A stretch of DNA of 64,000 nt from Brevibacillus brevis NBRC 100599 (lineage in GTDB: Bacteria > Bacillota > Bacilli > Brevibacillales > Brevibacillaceae), in the NCBI RefSeq assembly GCF_000010165.1, contig NC_012491.1, positions 1,110,001 through 1,174,000 on the forward strand, written 5' to 3'. A model generated the notes under the pieces. That model made no database searches and was not told the DNA's origin. It worked only from the letters and a program-made list of their open reading frames with translations. Shown one piece after another: positions 27,955 to 36,359 of this stretch (its first letter is position 1; each line of letters opens with the position of its first letter). A program made the position numbers and the translations under genes.

Positions 27955-29100
27955 ATGACGAAAACAAATGAGGAATCACTCTTATTTACCCGTGTGAACA
28001 AGGACACGCAGGCACTGCCGATTTCTATTGAGGATTGGGAGAAACAGGCACGAGAGGTTTTGCCAGATGGGCCATTTGATTATGTTGCCGGGGGATCTGG
28101 GGCAGAGGAAACGCTGGTAGAAAACCGGACAGCTTTTTCCCGTTGGGCAATCATTCCACGGATGATGCGGGATGTGACGAATCGTACGCTTGGTATTTCG
28201 ATGTACAATCAAGCGTTGCGCACACCGATCTTTTTGGCACCTGTAGGCATGCAGACGATTTCACATCCCGATGGAGAGCTGGCGTCTGCAAGGGCGGCAG
28301 CAGCAGCTGGAGTGCCGTTCGTAGCCAGTACAGTTTCCGCTCACTCACTCGAGCAGATTGCTGAAGTGATGGGCGATGCCTATCGCTGGTTCCAGCTCTA
28401 TTGGTCGAACGATCGAGAGGTTTCTGCGAGCATGGTCAGGCGAGCGGAAAAGTCAGGCTATTCTGCTATTGTCCTCACGGTAGATACCGTCATGCTAGGA
28501 TGGAAGCGCAGAGACTTCCGCAACGGGTATTCGCCACTGCGCGAAGGAAGAGGACTGGCGAATTACTTGACAGACCCTGTGTTTTGCTCGAGACTCCCTG
28601 ATGTGACGCCGGAGAATGCAGTGGAGGAAGTGTTGAAAAACATTTATCATCCAGCGCTGAATTGGAACGATATCGCCTTTTTGCGTGAGCATACCCATCT
28701 GCCGATTTTGGTAAAAGGTATTTTGCATCCGGATGATGCGCGCCTTGCTTTAGAGCATGGTGTAGATGGAATCATCGTCTCCAATCACGGTGGGCGGCAG
28801 ATGGATGGCGCTATTTCTACGCTGGATGCGTTGCCAGCGATTGCCGAGGTGATAGCTGGAAAAATCCCTCTCTTGCTCGACAGTGGCGTGCGTACAGGAG
28901 CAGATGTCGTTAAAGCGATTGCTTTAGGAGCGAATGCCATCCTGATTGGTCGCCCATTCTTGTATGGACTGGCTGTTGCCGGCGAGCAAGGCGTAACGAG
29001 TGTGTTAGATACACTTATCCATGAATTTGACGTTGCGATGGCGCTGTCTGGCAGCAATTCTATCGCAGACCTTAATCGCAGCATTCTTGCACGATTGTAA
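27955..29100 (+). CDS. FMN-dependent alpha-hydroxy-acid oxidase (lactate 2-monooxygenase-like)
   Basis: 381 aa, close to the family length. It shows the N-terminal FDYVAGGSGAEETL, the FMN-site segments FLAPVGMQ and RWFQLYW, the catalytic His region VSNHGGRQMDGA and the C-terminal phosphate site ILIGRPFLYGLA. It oxidises an L-2-hydroxy acid, probably lactate, with FMN; oxidase and monooxygenase types cannot be separated by eye. AAGGAAG precedes the ATG. Confidence 0.88.
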   Translation: MTKTNEESLLFTRVNKDTQALPISIEDWEKQAREVLPDGPFDYVAGGSGAEETLVENRTAFSRWAIIPRMMRDVTNRTLGISMYNQALRTPIFLAPVGMQTISHPDGELASARAAAAAGVPFVASTVSAHSLEQIAEVMGDAYRWFQLYWSNDREVSASMVRRAEKSGYSAIVLTVDTVMLGWKRRDFRNGYSPLREGRGLANYLTDPVFCSRLPDVTPENAVEEVLKNIYHPALNWNDIAFLREHTHLPILVKGILHPDDARLALEHGVDGIIVSNHGGRQMDGAISTLDALPAIAEVIAGKIPLLLDSGVRTGADVVKAIALGANAILIGRPFLYGLAVAGEQGVTSVLDTLIHEFDVAMALSGSNSIADLNRSILARL

Positions 29101-29138
29101 GGGGAAGCAGCCCGTTCATACCCATTGTTGAAAGAAAT

Positions 29139-29170
29139 GAGCCAGTCTACATGCACTGGTTCTTTTTTTT
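29139..29170 (+). terminator. terminator after the FMN enzyme gene
   Basis: GAGCCAGT/ACTGGTTC hairpin followed by eight or more T. Confidence 0.85.
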
Positions 29171-29206
29171 TTATCAAAAAAGTTATTTCTACCAAAGTTG
29201 TTCTCG

Positions 29207-29234
29207 TTGAACTTTCGGAAAAACATGGTAAAAT
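29207..29234 (+). promoter_or_regulatory. SigmaA promoter of the GGDEF-EAL gene
   Basis: -35 TTGAAC (29207-29212), 16-bp spacer, -10 TAAAAT (29229-29234). Confidence 0.7.
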
Positions 29235-29262
29235 GGAGCGATCTTGTATTCAGAACGTTACG

Positions 29263-29289
29263 ATCCTTCTGTAAGGATTATTTTTTTTG
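29263..29289 (+). terminator. terminator-like hairpin in the GGDEF-EAL leader
   Basis: ATCCTT-ctgt-AAGGAT followed by TATTTTTTTT. It lies after the likely transcription start and before the ribosome site, so it could attenuate the gene. The stem is only 6 bp. Confidence 0.45.
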
Positions 29290-29321
29290 ACTATATCCGA
29301 AAGTATAAACAGGAGATTGAA

Positions 29322-31448
29322 ATGAAAAACCAAATGATATCTTCACTGACACCCCAAGATTGGGCGGGGCTACTACGTGAAAAAGATGGTGAGCTGAACA
29401 TGGTTGTGAATGAGCTGGCAGATGTCAAATACGCTTTGGACCAATCCACGATCTTGGCAATTACGGACCATAAGGGGATTATTTTGCGGGCAAATGAGCA
29501 ATTTTGCCGCATATCGAAATACGAACGAAGCGAACTGATTGGAAATGACCATCGGATTCTTAATTCGGGTTACCATCCGAAAAGCTTTTTTAAAGAAATG
29601 TGGTCTTGTATTCGATCTGGCCAGGTCTGGCGGGGAGAAATTCGCAATTGCGCAAAAGATGGCAGCTATTATTGGGTCGATACAACCATTGTCCCATTTA
29701 AGAACCAAGCGGGCGAAATCTATCAATACCTTTCCATTCGCAGTGATATCACAGCTCGCAAGCAGATGGAAGACGAGCTCAAACGGAGTGAAGAAAAGTA
29801 TCGCATCATCGCAGAAAACACGTCGGATATCATCAGCATCATCAACCTGGATGGGGAGTTTCTCTATTTGTCTCCGTCTCACAAGCGTGTGTGGGAGCAT
29901 ACCGTTCCTGATGAAGAAATCCATAACCTGTTCGAGTGGATTGTGGAGGATGACCGAGATATTTTTGCTTATGCGATTCAGCATGCCTTCTCTACGCGTA
30001 AGGAGTACATGGTAGAATGCCGAATTAATACCCAAAGAAACGATGTTATCTGGACGGAAAGCAAAATCAATCCGATTATGGACGAAGAAGGAAATGTAAC
30101 CAAGCTGCTTCTCATTACCCGTGACGTCACAGACCGGAAACAGTCCGAAGAGACGATTCACCACTTGGCTTATCACGATGCGTTGACAGATCTGCCGAAT
30201 CGACGAATGTATGTCCAACAGCTCAGCAAGGAAATGATGCAGGCCAAGCGTTTCCAATCGAGTCTGGCTGTGCTGTTTTTGGATTTGGATCGCTTCAAGG
30301 ATGTGAACGATTCATTCGGTCATGATGTAGGGGATATGTTGCTGATCGAAGCATCCAAGCGTCTACAGGCATGTCTCAAGCCAGGAGATGTTGTGGCCAG
30401 GTTGGGTGGAGATGAATTTACGATTATGCAGAACCAACTGCTAGATCGCAACGAAGCAACTGAGTTGGCAGAGCAGATCATGTATCAGTTGCAGCGTCCG
30501 TTTGAATTGGATGGACATGTATTCAACGTGTCGTGCAGCATCGGCATCGCCTTGTACCCGCAGGATGGGGACAATCCCGAAGATTTGTTGAAACGGGCCG
30601 ATACAGCCTTGTATACCGTAAAATCGCGCGGGAAGAATGGCTATGACTTTTTCGATCCGTCGATGGAGGCGAAGTCGCTGGAGCGTATCTTGATGGAAAA
30701 TGAGATGCGGAAAGCCATTGAACAAGAGCAGTTCCAAATTTACTACCAGCCCAAAATCGATATCGCGACAAGTGCGATGACGGGCATGGAGGCGCTCGTC
30801 AGATGGGTGCATCCAGAGCTGGGCATCATTCCGCCGAATCGCTTTATTCCAATCGCTGAAGAGACGGGGATGATCCTGGCGCTTGGGGAGTGGATTTTGA
30901 AACAGGCGTGCAAACAAAATAAAAACTGGCACGATCAAGGATATACGCTGAAGGTCTCTGTGAATTTGTCAGCGAGACAGATCTATCAAAAAGATCTGGT
31001 CGAGATGATCAAGGATATTCTTCAGGAAACAAAGCTGTCTCCTCATTGGCTGGAGCTCGAGATTACGGAGAGCATTTTTGTCAAAATGGAAGAGGCGACG
31101 GCAGTTCTGCAACAGATTCGGGACATTGGAATCCAAATTTCGATTGATGACTTTGGGACAGGCTATAGCTCGTTTAGCTATATTAAAAGCTTGCCAGTCG
31201 ATACGATCAAAATTGACGCCTCGTTTATTCGCGACATTCACCACAACCAAGAGAGTCAGGCGATTGTAAAAGCGATTGTTACCATCGCACAAAGTCTCAA
31301 TATGAATGTCATCGCTGAGGGAATTGAGCTCCATGATCAAGTAGCGGCTTTGAAGGAAAATGGCTGTGACCACGGTCAAGGCTATTTATTCAGCAAACCG
31401 CTTCCGACAGATGATTTCGATCAGTTATTGCGTCAAGAGCTGCAATAA
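29322..31448 (+). CDS. PAS-PAS-GGDEF-EAL cyclic-di-GMP signalling protein
   Basis: 708 aa, no transmembrane segment. Two PAS domains (about 40-145 and 165-285, each with a PAC tail) precede a GGDEF domain whose active site RLGGDEF (near 361-367) is intact. The RxxD inhibitory site is not kept (KPGD instead). The EAL domain from about 460 retains MEALVRW, LELEITES, DDFGTGYSS and VIAEGIE, so phosphodiesterase activity is expected; net direction is unknown. AGGAG lies 6 bases before ATG 29322. It is in the same window as a c-di-GMP riboswitch. Confidence 0.92.
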   Translation: MKNQMISSLTPQDWAGLLREKDGELNMVVNELADVKYALDQSTILAITDHKGIILRANEQFCRISKYERSELIGNDHRILNSGYHPKSFFKEMWSCIRSGQVWRGEIRNCAKDGSYYWVDTTIVPFKNQAGEIYQYLSIRSDITARKQMEDELKRSEEKYRIIAENTSDIISIINLDGEFLYLSPSHKRVWEHTVPDEEIHNLFEWIVEDDRDIFAYAIQHAFSTRKEYMVECRINTQRNDVIWTESKINPIMDEEGNVTKLLLITRDVTDRKQSEETIHHLAYHDALTDLPNRRMYVQQLSKEMMQAKRFQSSLAVLFLDLDRFKDVNDSFGHDVGDMLLIEASKRLQACLKPGDVVARLGGDEFTIMQNQLLDRNEATELAEQIMYQLQRPFELDGHVFNVSCSIGIALYPQDGDNPEDLLKRADTALYTVKSRGKNGYDFFDPSMEAKSLERILMENEMRKAIEQEQFQIYYQPKIDIATSAMTGMEALVRWVHPELGIIPPNRFIPIAEETGMILALGEWILKQACKQNKNWHDQGYTLKVSVNLSARQIYQKDLVEMIKDILQETKLSPHWLELEITESIFVKMEEATAVLQQIRDIGIQISIDDFGTGYSSFSYIKSLPVDTIKIDASFIRDIHHNQESQAIVKAIVTIAQSLNMNVIAEGIELHDQVAALKENGCDHGQGYLFSKPLPTDDFDQLLRQELQ

Positions 31449-31464
31449 TATGGCAGGAAGTAAA

Positions 31465-31495
31465 GCCGGGTGAGAACATCCGGCTGTTTCTTTTG
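31465..31495 (+). terminator. terminator after the GGDEF-EAL gene
   Basis: AGCCGG/CCGGCT hairpin followed by GTTTCTTTT. Confidence 0.75.
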
Positions 31496-31560
31496 TGTGG
31501 TACTATAGGAGGCGGACAAAAACATAAGTGCAAGTGTGCAGCTAGAAAGGGAGGCCCCTC

Positions 31561-32466
31561 GTGGGAAAGTTTTCGGGTAAGACTGTTGTCGCTATTGCAA
31601 GTTTGGTGTTGATATGGGGATTAAGCTGGTCGATCTACAAAATGTCACTCGCCTATACGCCACCGATTTTATTCGCAGGAATGCGTTCGCTGATTGGCGG
31701 ACTTCTGCTTGCTTTATTCATTTTACCCAAATGGAAAAAGATCAACTGGCGTGAAAACTGGTTGCGCTATTGTATATCTGCCTTTCTGAATACATTGTGC
31801 TTTTATGGTATTCAGACGGTTGGACTCGTGTATTTGCCAGGTGGATTATTCTCTGTGTTGGTGTACTTCCAGCCAATCTTGATTGGACTCTTTGCCTGGT
31901 TGTGGCTGGGTGAGAGCATGACAGTGCTCAAAATCATTGGGCTGATCATGGGATTCCTCGGGATACTTGCGGTTAGTGCAGATGGACTGACTGGACAGGT
32001 TTCCATCGTGGGCGTCATTTTAGGCTTGTTGACGGCTCTGACATGGGCGATGGGCGTGATCTATGTGAAAAAAGTCAGTGCCAAGGTAGATTCGCTGTGG
32101 ATGGTTGCCATGCAATGCATCATCGGTGGCGCGGCCTTAACTCTTTTGGGGACAGGCGTAGAAAGCTGGTCCGACATTGTCTGGAATGCTCCATATCTGA
32201 TCGGTCTTAGTTATGGCGCTACATTTGGTGTGCCGATTGCCATTGTCATTTACTTTGGGCTTGTGAATGCAGGCGAAGCGAGCAAGGTGGCCGCCTTTAC
32301 GTTTCTCGTGCCGCTCATTGCAGTCATGACTGGCACCATTTTCATGGACGAGCCGGTAACGTATTCCCTCATCGCCGGTCTGGTATTGATCGTGTGCAGT
32401 ATATGCTTAGTGAACTATCAGAAAAAAATGCGACAACCTGCAATTGCCAATCATCTCAATCGTTGA
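31561..32466 (+). CDS. DMT-superfamily (EamA) transporter
   Basis: 301 aa with ten hydrophobic segments and two EamA repeats (residues about 8-140 and 150-290). Conserved pieces are FAGMRSLIGGLLLALF and VPLIAVMTGTIFMDEPVTYS. It probably exports a metabolite or amino acid; the substrate is unknown. GAAAGGGAGG precedes the GTG start. Confidence 0.88.
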   Translation: MGKFSGKTVVAIASLVLIWGLSWSIYKMSLAYTPPILFAGMRSLIGGLLLALFILPKWKKINWRENWLRYCISAFLNTLCFYGIQTVGLVYLPGGLFSVLVYFQPILIGLFAWLWLGESMTVLKIIGLIMGFLGILAVSADGLTGQVSIVGVILGLLTALTWAMGVIYVKKVSAKVDSLWMVAMQCIIGGAALTLLGTGVESWSDIVWNAPYLIGLSYGATFGVPIAIVIYFGLVNAGEASKVAAFTFLVPLIAVMTGTIFMDEPVTYSLIAGLVLIVCSICLVNYQKKMRQPAIANHLNR

Positions 32467-32482
32467 TGGAGACGACAAAGAA

Positions 32483-32517
32483 AACAGCCGACACTTCACA
32501 GGTTCGGCTGTTTTTCT
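32483..32517. terminator. bidirectional terminator, EamA / NadD-like
   Basis: AACAGCCGA/TTCGGCTGTT with TTTCTT to the right and an AAAGAAAA stretch to the left, between convergent genes. Confidence 0.85.
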
Positions 32518-32525
32518 TATGGAGA

Positions 32526-33164
32526 TTATACGGAGGGTTCTTTGTAGATTCCATTTTCATAAATGTACTGAAGGCACGCATCGGGCAACAGGAAGCTGGG
32601 ATCGCCGCCCTTGCGGATTTCGTCCCGGATGTAGGTAGAGCTGATTCCCATGTTGATGCCCTTGCTCATAATGAGAAAATGCTCGTCATGATTGCGCAGC
32701 AGCGCGTCATCCGCAATCAGGTCAGCGGTCGGATAGCCTTCGCGCGACATCACGATGAAGTTGAAGCCTGCGACTAGCTTTTCAGCGTTGCCCCAGTTCG
32801 ATAGTCCCTCTAACAAATCCGATCCCATGATGAAAAAGAGCTCGTCGTTCGGGTACTTCCTTTTCATGTGCATCATCGTATCGTACGTATAGGTTTCACC
32901 TGGCAAGGCATCCATTTCGACTGTTGAAATCTCGAAAAGAGGTTCGCCATCTTTGTTTGTTTTGTGTGTACTGCCAGCTAAAGCCAGTTTGAGCATGTGC
33001 AAGCGATGGGCGTCCTCTGTCTGCAATTTTTTATCATGACGCTTTGAAGAGCAGGGTACGAAAATGACTTTGTCCAGTCGTCTCCGGTGAGCGACGGTCG
33101 CAGCCGTGAACAAATGGCTGTACGTGATGGGGTCAAAGCTGCTGCCATAAATACCGATTCGCAT
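32526..33164 (-). CDS. NadD-like nicotinate-nucleotide adenylyltransferase family protein
   Basis: 212 aa. Nucleotidyltransferase fold with GIYGSSFDPITYSHL at the N-terminus and ISSTYIRDEIRKG near the C-terminus, the two ATP-binding motifs of NadD. The first motif is unusual: the expected (T/H)xGH segment reads TYSH. It is third in a minus-strand set after the Nudix and isochorismatase genes, which supports a role in NAD metabolism. It may be an accessory rather than the main NadD. Confidence 0.82.
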   Translation of the reverse strand: MRIGIYGSSFDPITYSHLFTAATVAHRRRLDKVIFVPCSSKRHDKKLQTEDAHRLHMLKLALAGSTHKTNKDGEPLFEISTVEMDALPGETYTYDTMMHMKRKYPNDELFFIMGSDLLEGLSNWGNAEKLVAGFNFIVMSREGYPTADLIADDALLRNHDEHFLIMSKGINMGISSTYIRDEIRKGGDPSFLLPDACLQYIYENGIYKEPSV

Positions 33165-33193
33165 AAAAATTGCCTCCTATCGTCATGAGCCAG

Positions 33194-33739
33194 TTACTTT
33201 TTTCGAACAGTCATGCCAAGCTGGTTTTGAAAATGACCGAGAGCCCATTTGTGACCTTCGGGAAGAAAGCTCGCTACTGCATCCTCGTGGATGACGACAG
33301 AAAAGCCGTTATAGAAGCCTTCGATCGCTGTATGCAGCACGCAAATGTCTGTGCAGACACCTACAAGGTGAATCTCAGTGATACCTCTCGTGCGCAACAA
33401 TAGTGCAAGGTCGGTGCCTTGAAAAGCACTGTAGCGCGTCTTATCCATCCAGTGAATCGTATCTTCGAATTCCTCGTAAATCTCCTGAATGCTGCCATAC
33501 AAATTCCGGCCAGCCGTACCGATAATATTGTGCGGAGGGTAGAGTCCAGTCTCAGGGTGGTACGGGTCCTGCTCGCGATGAGCGTCGACTGCCATGACGA
33601 CAAAGTCGCCTTCTGCGAGGAAGTCGCGGATCAGCTCTCCAATGCGTCCTTCAATAGCCTGACCAGGCTCTCCACAAGTCAATGCACCATCTGTCGCAAC
33701 AAAATCATTCGTGTAGTCGATCACAATCAAAGCTTTCAT
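33194..33739 (-). CDS. isochorismatase-family cysteine hydrolase (nicotinamidase-like)
   Basis: 181 aa. The catalytic triad is visible: Asp in IVIDYTNDF, Lys in MDKTRYSAF and Cys in VGVCTDICV. The metal-site residues VDAHREQDPYHPE are also present. This set matches nicotinamidases (PncA), which deamidate nicotinamide to nicotinate. It sits between the NadD-like and Nudix/NrtR-like genes, in accord with NAD salvage. GGAGG precedes the ATG. Confidence 0.87.
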   Translation of the reverse strand: MKALIVIDYTNDFVATDGALTCGEPGQAIEGRIGELIRDFLAEGDFVVMAVDAHREQDPYHPETGLYPPHNIIGTAGRNLYGSIQEIYEEFEDTIHWMDKTRYSAFQGTDLALLLRTRGITEIHLVGVCTDICVLHTAIEGFYNGFSVVIHEDAVASFLPEGHKWALGHFQNQLGMTVRKK

Positions 33740-33767
33740 AGAAAAAACCTCCTGAATGTGGACTTTT

Positions 33768-34556
33768 CTAGTAAATCATGGCAGTTGGCGTAAAGCCAGT
33801 AAAGCGATAGAGCTTGGCTGGCGAATTCGAAAACTCGGTCGAGTAGACAGGCTGTCCGTCAGCCGATAGAACTGGCTCGAGAAGTCCTTGCCGTCTGGTT
33901 GTCGCAAGCAAGCGCCGCTCAAAATTGCCCCGATCTTTTGCCGAAAAGGATGGAACAACGGTCTCGATCACTTGCAGTAATTCACTCAAGGTAAACTCAT
34001 CTGGCAAAAAAGCTTTGGCGATAGTCGTTTGTAGCATCTGCTCACGAACGCGCTGTAGGGCGTCAGTCAAAATTTCACGATGATCAAAAGCGAGGTTGAG
34101 GGCAAAGGCTTCCTCAATCGGAAACAGCTGCGCGTCTGATGCATCGTCGTTTGCCTGTGCGTGCTTCAATAAGTCTTCATGAACGAGGGAGACATAGGCA
34201 ACGCTTGGGATCCAACCACGAGGATCTCTTCCTGGCTTGTAGTATGTCTTCAGCTGTTCGATGTGTACATCGCGGTCAATGTTCGTCTCTTCTTTTAACT
34301 CACGATAGGCGCATTCGTCCAGTGTCTCCGATTCATGGGAAAAACCGCCAGGCAAGGCCCATTGCTCTCCAAATGTATTGCTTTTTCGCTTGATCAGAAG
34401 AACGGCCAATTGCTTGAGTGGCAATGATTTGGTTTTCGTTTGGCGCGGGATGGAAAGGAGCGTAAAGAGGCAAATATCTGTAGGAAGTCCATCCGGCGAG
34501 CGGTACTTTTTGGTCCGAAAGTGGATGCGTTTGGCTCGAAGGGGAGACGTATTCAC
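33768..34556 (-). CDS. Nudix hydrolase with C-terminal NrtR-like winged helix
   Basis: 262 aa. The Nudix domain spans about 20-165, with box GGFSHESETLDECAYRELKE then ETNI; the usual Gly near the box end is Asn, so catalysis may be weak. Residues about 175-262 look like the winged HTH of NrtR/NadQ regulators (TLSELLQVIETVVPSFSAKD, ATTRRQGLLEPV). NrtR proteins sense ADP-ribose and repress NAD genes. It is the first gene of the NAD-related set and a palindrome precedes its promoter, suggesting autoregulation. GTG start with AAAGGATG. Confidence 0.8.
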   Translation of the reverse strand: MNTSPLRAKRIHFRTKKYRSPDGLPTDICLFTLLSIPRQTKTKSLPLKQLAVLLIKRKSNTFGEQWALPGGFSHESETLDECAYRELKEETNIDRDVHIEQLKTYYKPGRDPRGWIPSVAYVSLVHEDLLKHAQANDDASDAQLFPIEEAFALNLAFDHREILTDALQRVREQMLQTTIAKAFLPDEFTLSELLQVIETVVPSFSAKDRGNFERRLLATTRRQGLLEPVLSADGQPVYSTEFSNSPAKLYRFTGFTPTAMIY

Positions 34557-34599
34557 AAGATCATCCTTTCCGTTTGCTCGAATCTGTTCTCATACTTTC

Positions 34600-34641
34600 A
34601 TGTTATGATATCATTTTAACAATGTCAATATTACAATGTAA
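34600..34641 (-). promoter_or_regulatory. promoter and candidate NrtR operator of the NAD set
   Basis: Minus strand: -35 TTGACA (34623-34628), 17-bp spacer, -10 TAACAT (34600-34605). The palindrome TTACA-T-TGTAA (34631-34641) abuts the -35, and ACATTGT occurs twice. The promoter is clear; the operator is inferred from the NrtR-like gene behind it. Confidence 0.65.
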
Positions 34642-34650
34642 AAAACTGTG

Positions 34651-34680
34651 AAAAAAGACGTCTGTGAAGGCCAGACGTCC
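34651..34680 (-). terminator. terminator of the YceI gene
   Basis: GACGTCTG/CAGACGTC; on the minus strand it is followed by TTTTTT. Confidence 0.85.
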
Positions 34681-34709
34681 CCGTAAGCAGTTCGCGCGAA
34701 AAGGACTGA

Positions 34710-35396
34710 TTAAACAGCATCCAGCGCGAGTCGCAGTGTAATCGTAATGTTTTCCTCTGTTTTGGCGACGATCGTATGAGGGCTAGTCAATCCGAAGTCA
34801 CCAAACGTTACGACGGAAGTTCCCTCCAATTGCAGCTTGCCTTGGGAATAAATCGCGTCAGCATCAATTTTCACATCTTTGGCAATTCCTCTTACAGTCA
34901 GGACGCCATTGATGGTGAACGAAGCCTTTTGTCCTTCTGTCCATGTGGATGGCCAGTTCTCAAAGGATTTCGCTTCAAAAGTAGCAGCTGGATGGACGGC
35001 TGTATCAAAGTAATCAGGAGATTTGATATGGGTGTCGCGTTTTTCATTACCGGAGTTCAGCTTATTCAAGTCAGCGGAAGCTGTTGCTTTCATTTGGTCG
35101 GGTGCAGAGAGGTTCACATCCCAACTGCCAGTAATACCGTCCATTTCAAAGTTTACCGTTTCTTTCGACGTTGTTACGGAGAAATAGACTTTGGACTGGT
35201 CATTGATCGTCCATTTTTTATTCAGTTGATCTGCTGTCAAAGGCGTAGAGGAAGCGGTAGATGAGGCTACGGCTACCGCAGCTGCAGGCCGTATCTCCAC
35301 ATGGTTTCCCACAAAATAGTCATAGAGCATGTAACCCCCGATACCAACCACGAGTGTGGCAACTGAGGCAGTCAGGATAACCGAATTCTTTTTCAT
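34710..35396 (-). CDS. membrane-anchored YceI-family protein
   Basis: 228 aa. An N-terminal hydrophobic anchor (VILTASVATLVVGIGGYMLY) is followed by an Ala/Ser/Thr-rich linker (about 40-55). The YceI lipocalin-like beta barrel follows, with WTINDQSKVYFSV, HIKSPDYFDTAVHPAATFEAKS shortened as SPDYFDTAVHPAATF, and LTVRGIAKDVKID. Family members bind isoprenoid or other lipids outside the cell. It is divergent from the two-component genes and may share their regulation. Confidence 0.88.
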   Translation of the reverse strand: MKKNSVILTASVATLVVGIGGYMLYDYFVGNHVEIRPAAAVAVASSTASSTPLTADQLNKKWTINDQSKVYFSVTTSKETVNFEMDGITGSWDVNLSAPDQMKATASADLNKLNSGNEKRDTHIKSPDYFDTAVHPAATFEAKSFENWPSTWTEGQKASFTINGVLTVRGIAKDVKIDADAIYSQGKLQLEGTSVVTFGDFGLTSPHTIVAKTEENITITLRLALDAV

Positions 35397-35593
35397 TATT
35401 GAATAACCTCCATGTTTTTGAAGTGTTCAGACTTGGGTCGTATGTATTTGGCTTCGCAGGGATCATTATGAGAGAGGAAGCTGAGTGGGTCTTGAAAGCT
35501 GGCTGAAAGTTTGTTGAACGTGCAATGGTTAGAGAATGATCAACGTTTTTCTGTTTAATTTACATTTTTTGGTTTATTATTTTACAAAAAGCT

Positions 35594-35657
35594 TTCAGCT
35601 CGTACTCAGGGGATATTCAGCAAACATTCAGCTACGCCTATCCTGTTCAGGTAAAAT
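35594..35657 (+). promoter_or_regulatory. 11-bp direct-repeat operator and promoter of the two-component operon
   Basis: TTCAG at 35594, CTCAG at 35605, TTCAG at 35616 and TTCAG at 35627 have exactly 11-bp spacing; a further TTCAG is at 35646. They lead into a -10 TAAAAT (35652-35657) without a good -35. This is the layout of OmpR/PhoP-type activator sites replacing a -35, and suggests autoregulation by the downstream response regulator. Confidence 0.6.
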
Positions 35658-35675
35658 AGAGGTGAGGTGAAAGAA

Positions 35676-36359
35676 ATGAGCCTAAACAAAGGCATTAAAA
35701 TATTGCTTGTCGATGATGAGCCGACCATCCTGCAATTTTTGGAGATGGGTCTTGAGAATGAAGGCTTCCAAGTATTGACGGCACAAGATGGGATGAATGC
35801 TGTGACCATGGTGAAGGAGCATCAGCCGCATGTCGTTATTCTCGACGTGATGATGCCTGGCATGGATGGCTTCGAGGTATGCCGGATGCTGAAAAAGATA
35901 CAGAATGTAGCGACGATTATGCTGACAGCCAGAGAAGACGTGGAGGATCGGGTAAAAGGGCTGACGCTCGGTGCCGATGATTATATGATCAAGCCGTTTA
36001 GCTTTGAAGAGCTGCTTGCCCGTATCCATGCGCGCATTCGTAATCATTACCCACATCTGCTCTCTAAGGTACACCTCGGCCCATTTCAGATCGATGACAG
36101 GCGAAAAGAAATTACCTACGATGGAACGCTTCTGGAGCTATCGCCAACGGAATACTCTTTGCTGAAATATTTGGTGACAAATCACGGCTTGGTGCTGAGT
36201 AAACCAATGATTCTGGATAACGTGTGGGGCTATGATTTCGGTGGGGAGGAGAATATTGTCGAGGTGTACATTCGCTCCCTGCGTGACAAATTGAACGATC
36301 GTCAGCATCGGATTATTCGCACATTGCGCGGTGCGGGCTATCGGGTTGATTTTGTATGA
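35676..36359 (+). CDS. OmpR-family response regulator
   Basis: 227 aa. Receiver domain with acidic pair DDEP, phosphoacceptor Asp in VVILDVMMPG (near residue 54) and Lys in DDYMIKPFS. Winged-helix output from about 130 (LSPTEYSLLKYLVTNHGLVL, VYIRSLRDKLND, IIRTLRGAGYRVDF). ATG 35676 has GAGGTG 8 bases upstream. It overlaps the kinase start by 4 bases. Confidence 0.94.
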   Translation: MSLNKGIKILLVDDEPTILQFLEMGLENEGFQVLTAQDGMNAVTMVKEHQPHVVILDVMMPGMDGFEVCRMLKKIQNVATIMLTAREDVEDRVKGLTLGADDYMIKPFSFEELLARIHARIRNHYPHLLSKVHLGPFQIDDRRKEITYDGTLLELSPTEYSLLKYLVTNHGLVLSKPMILDNVWGYDFGGEENIVEVYIRSLRDKLNDRQHRIIRTLRGAGYRVDFV

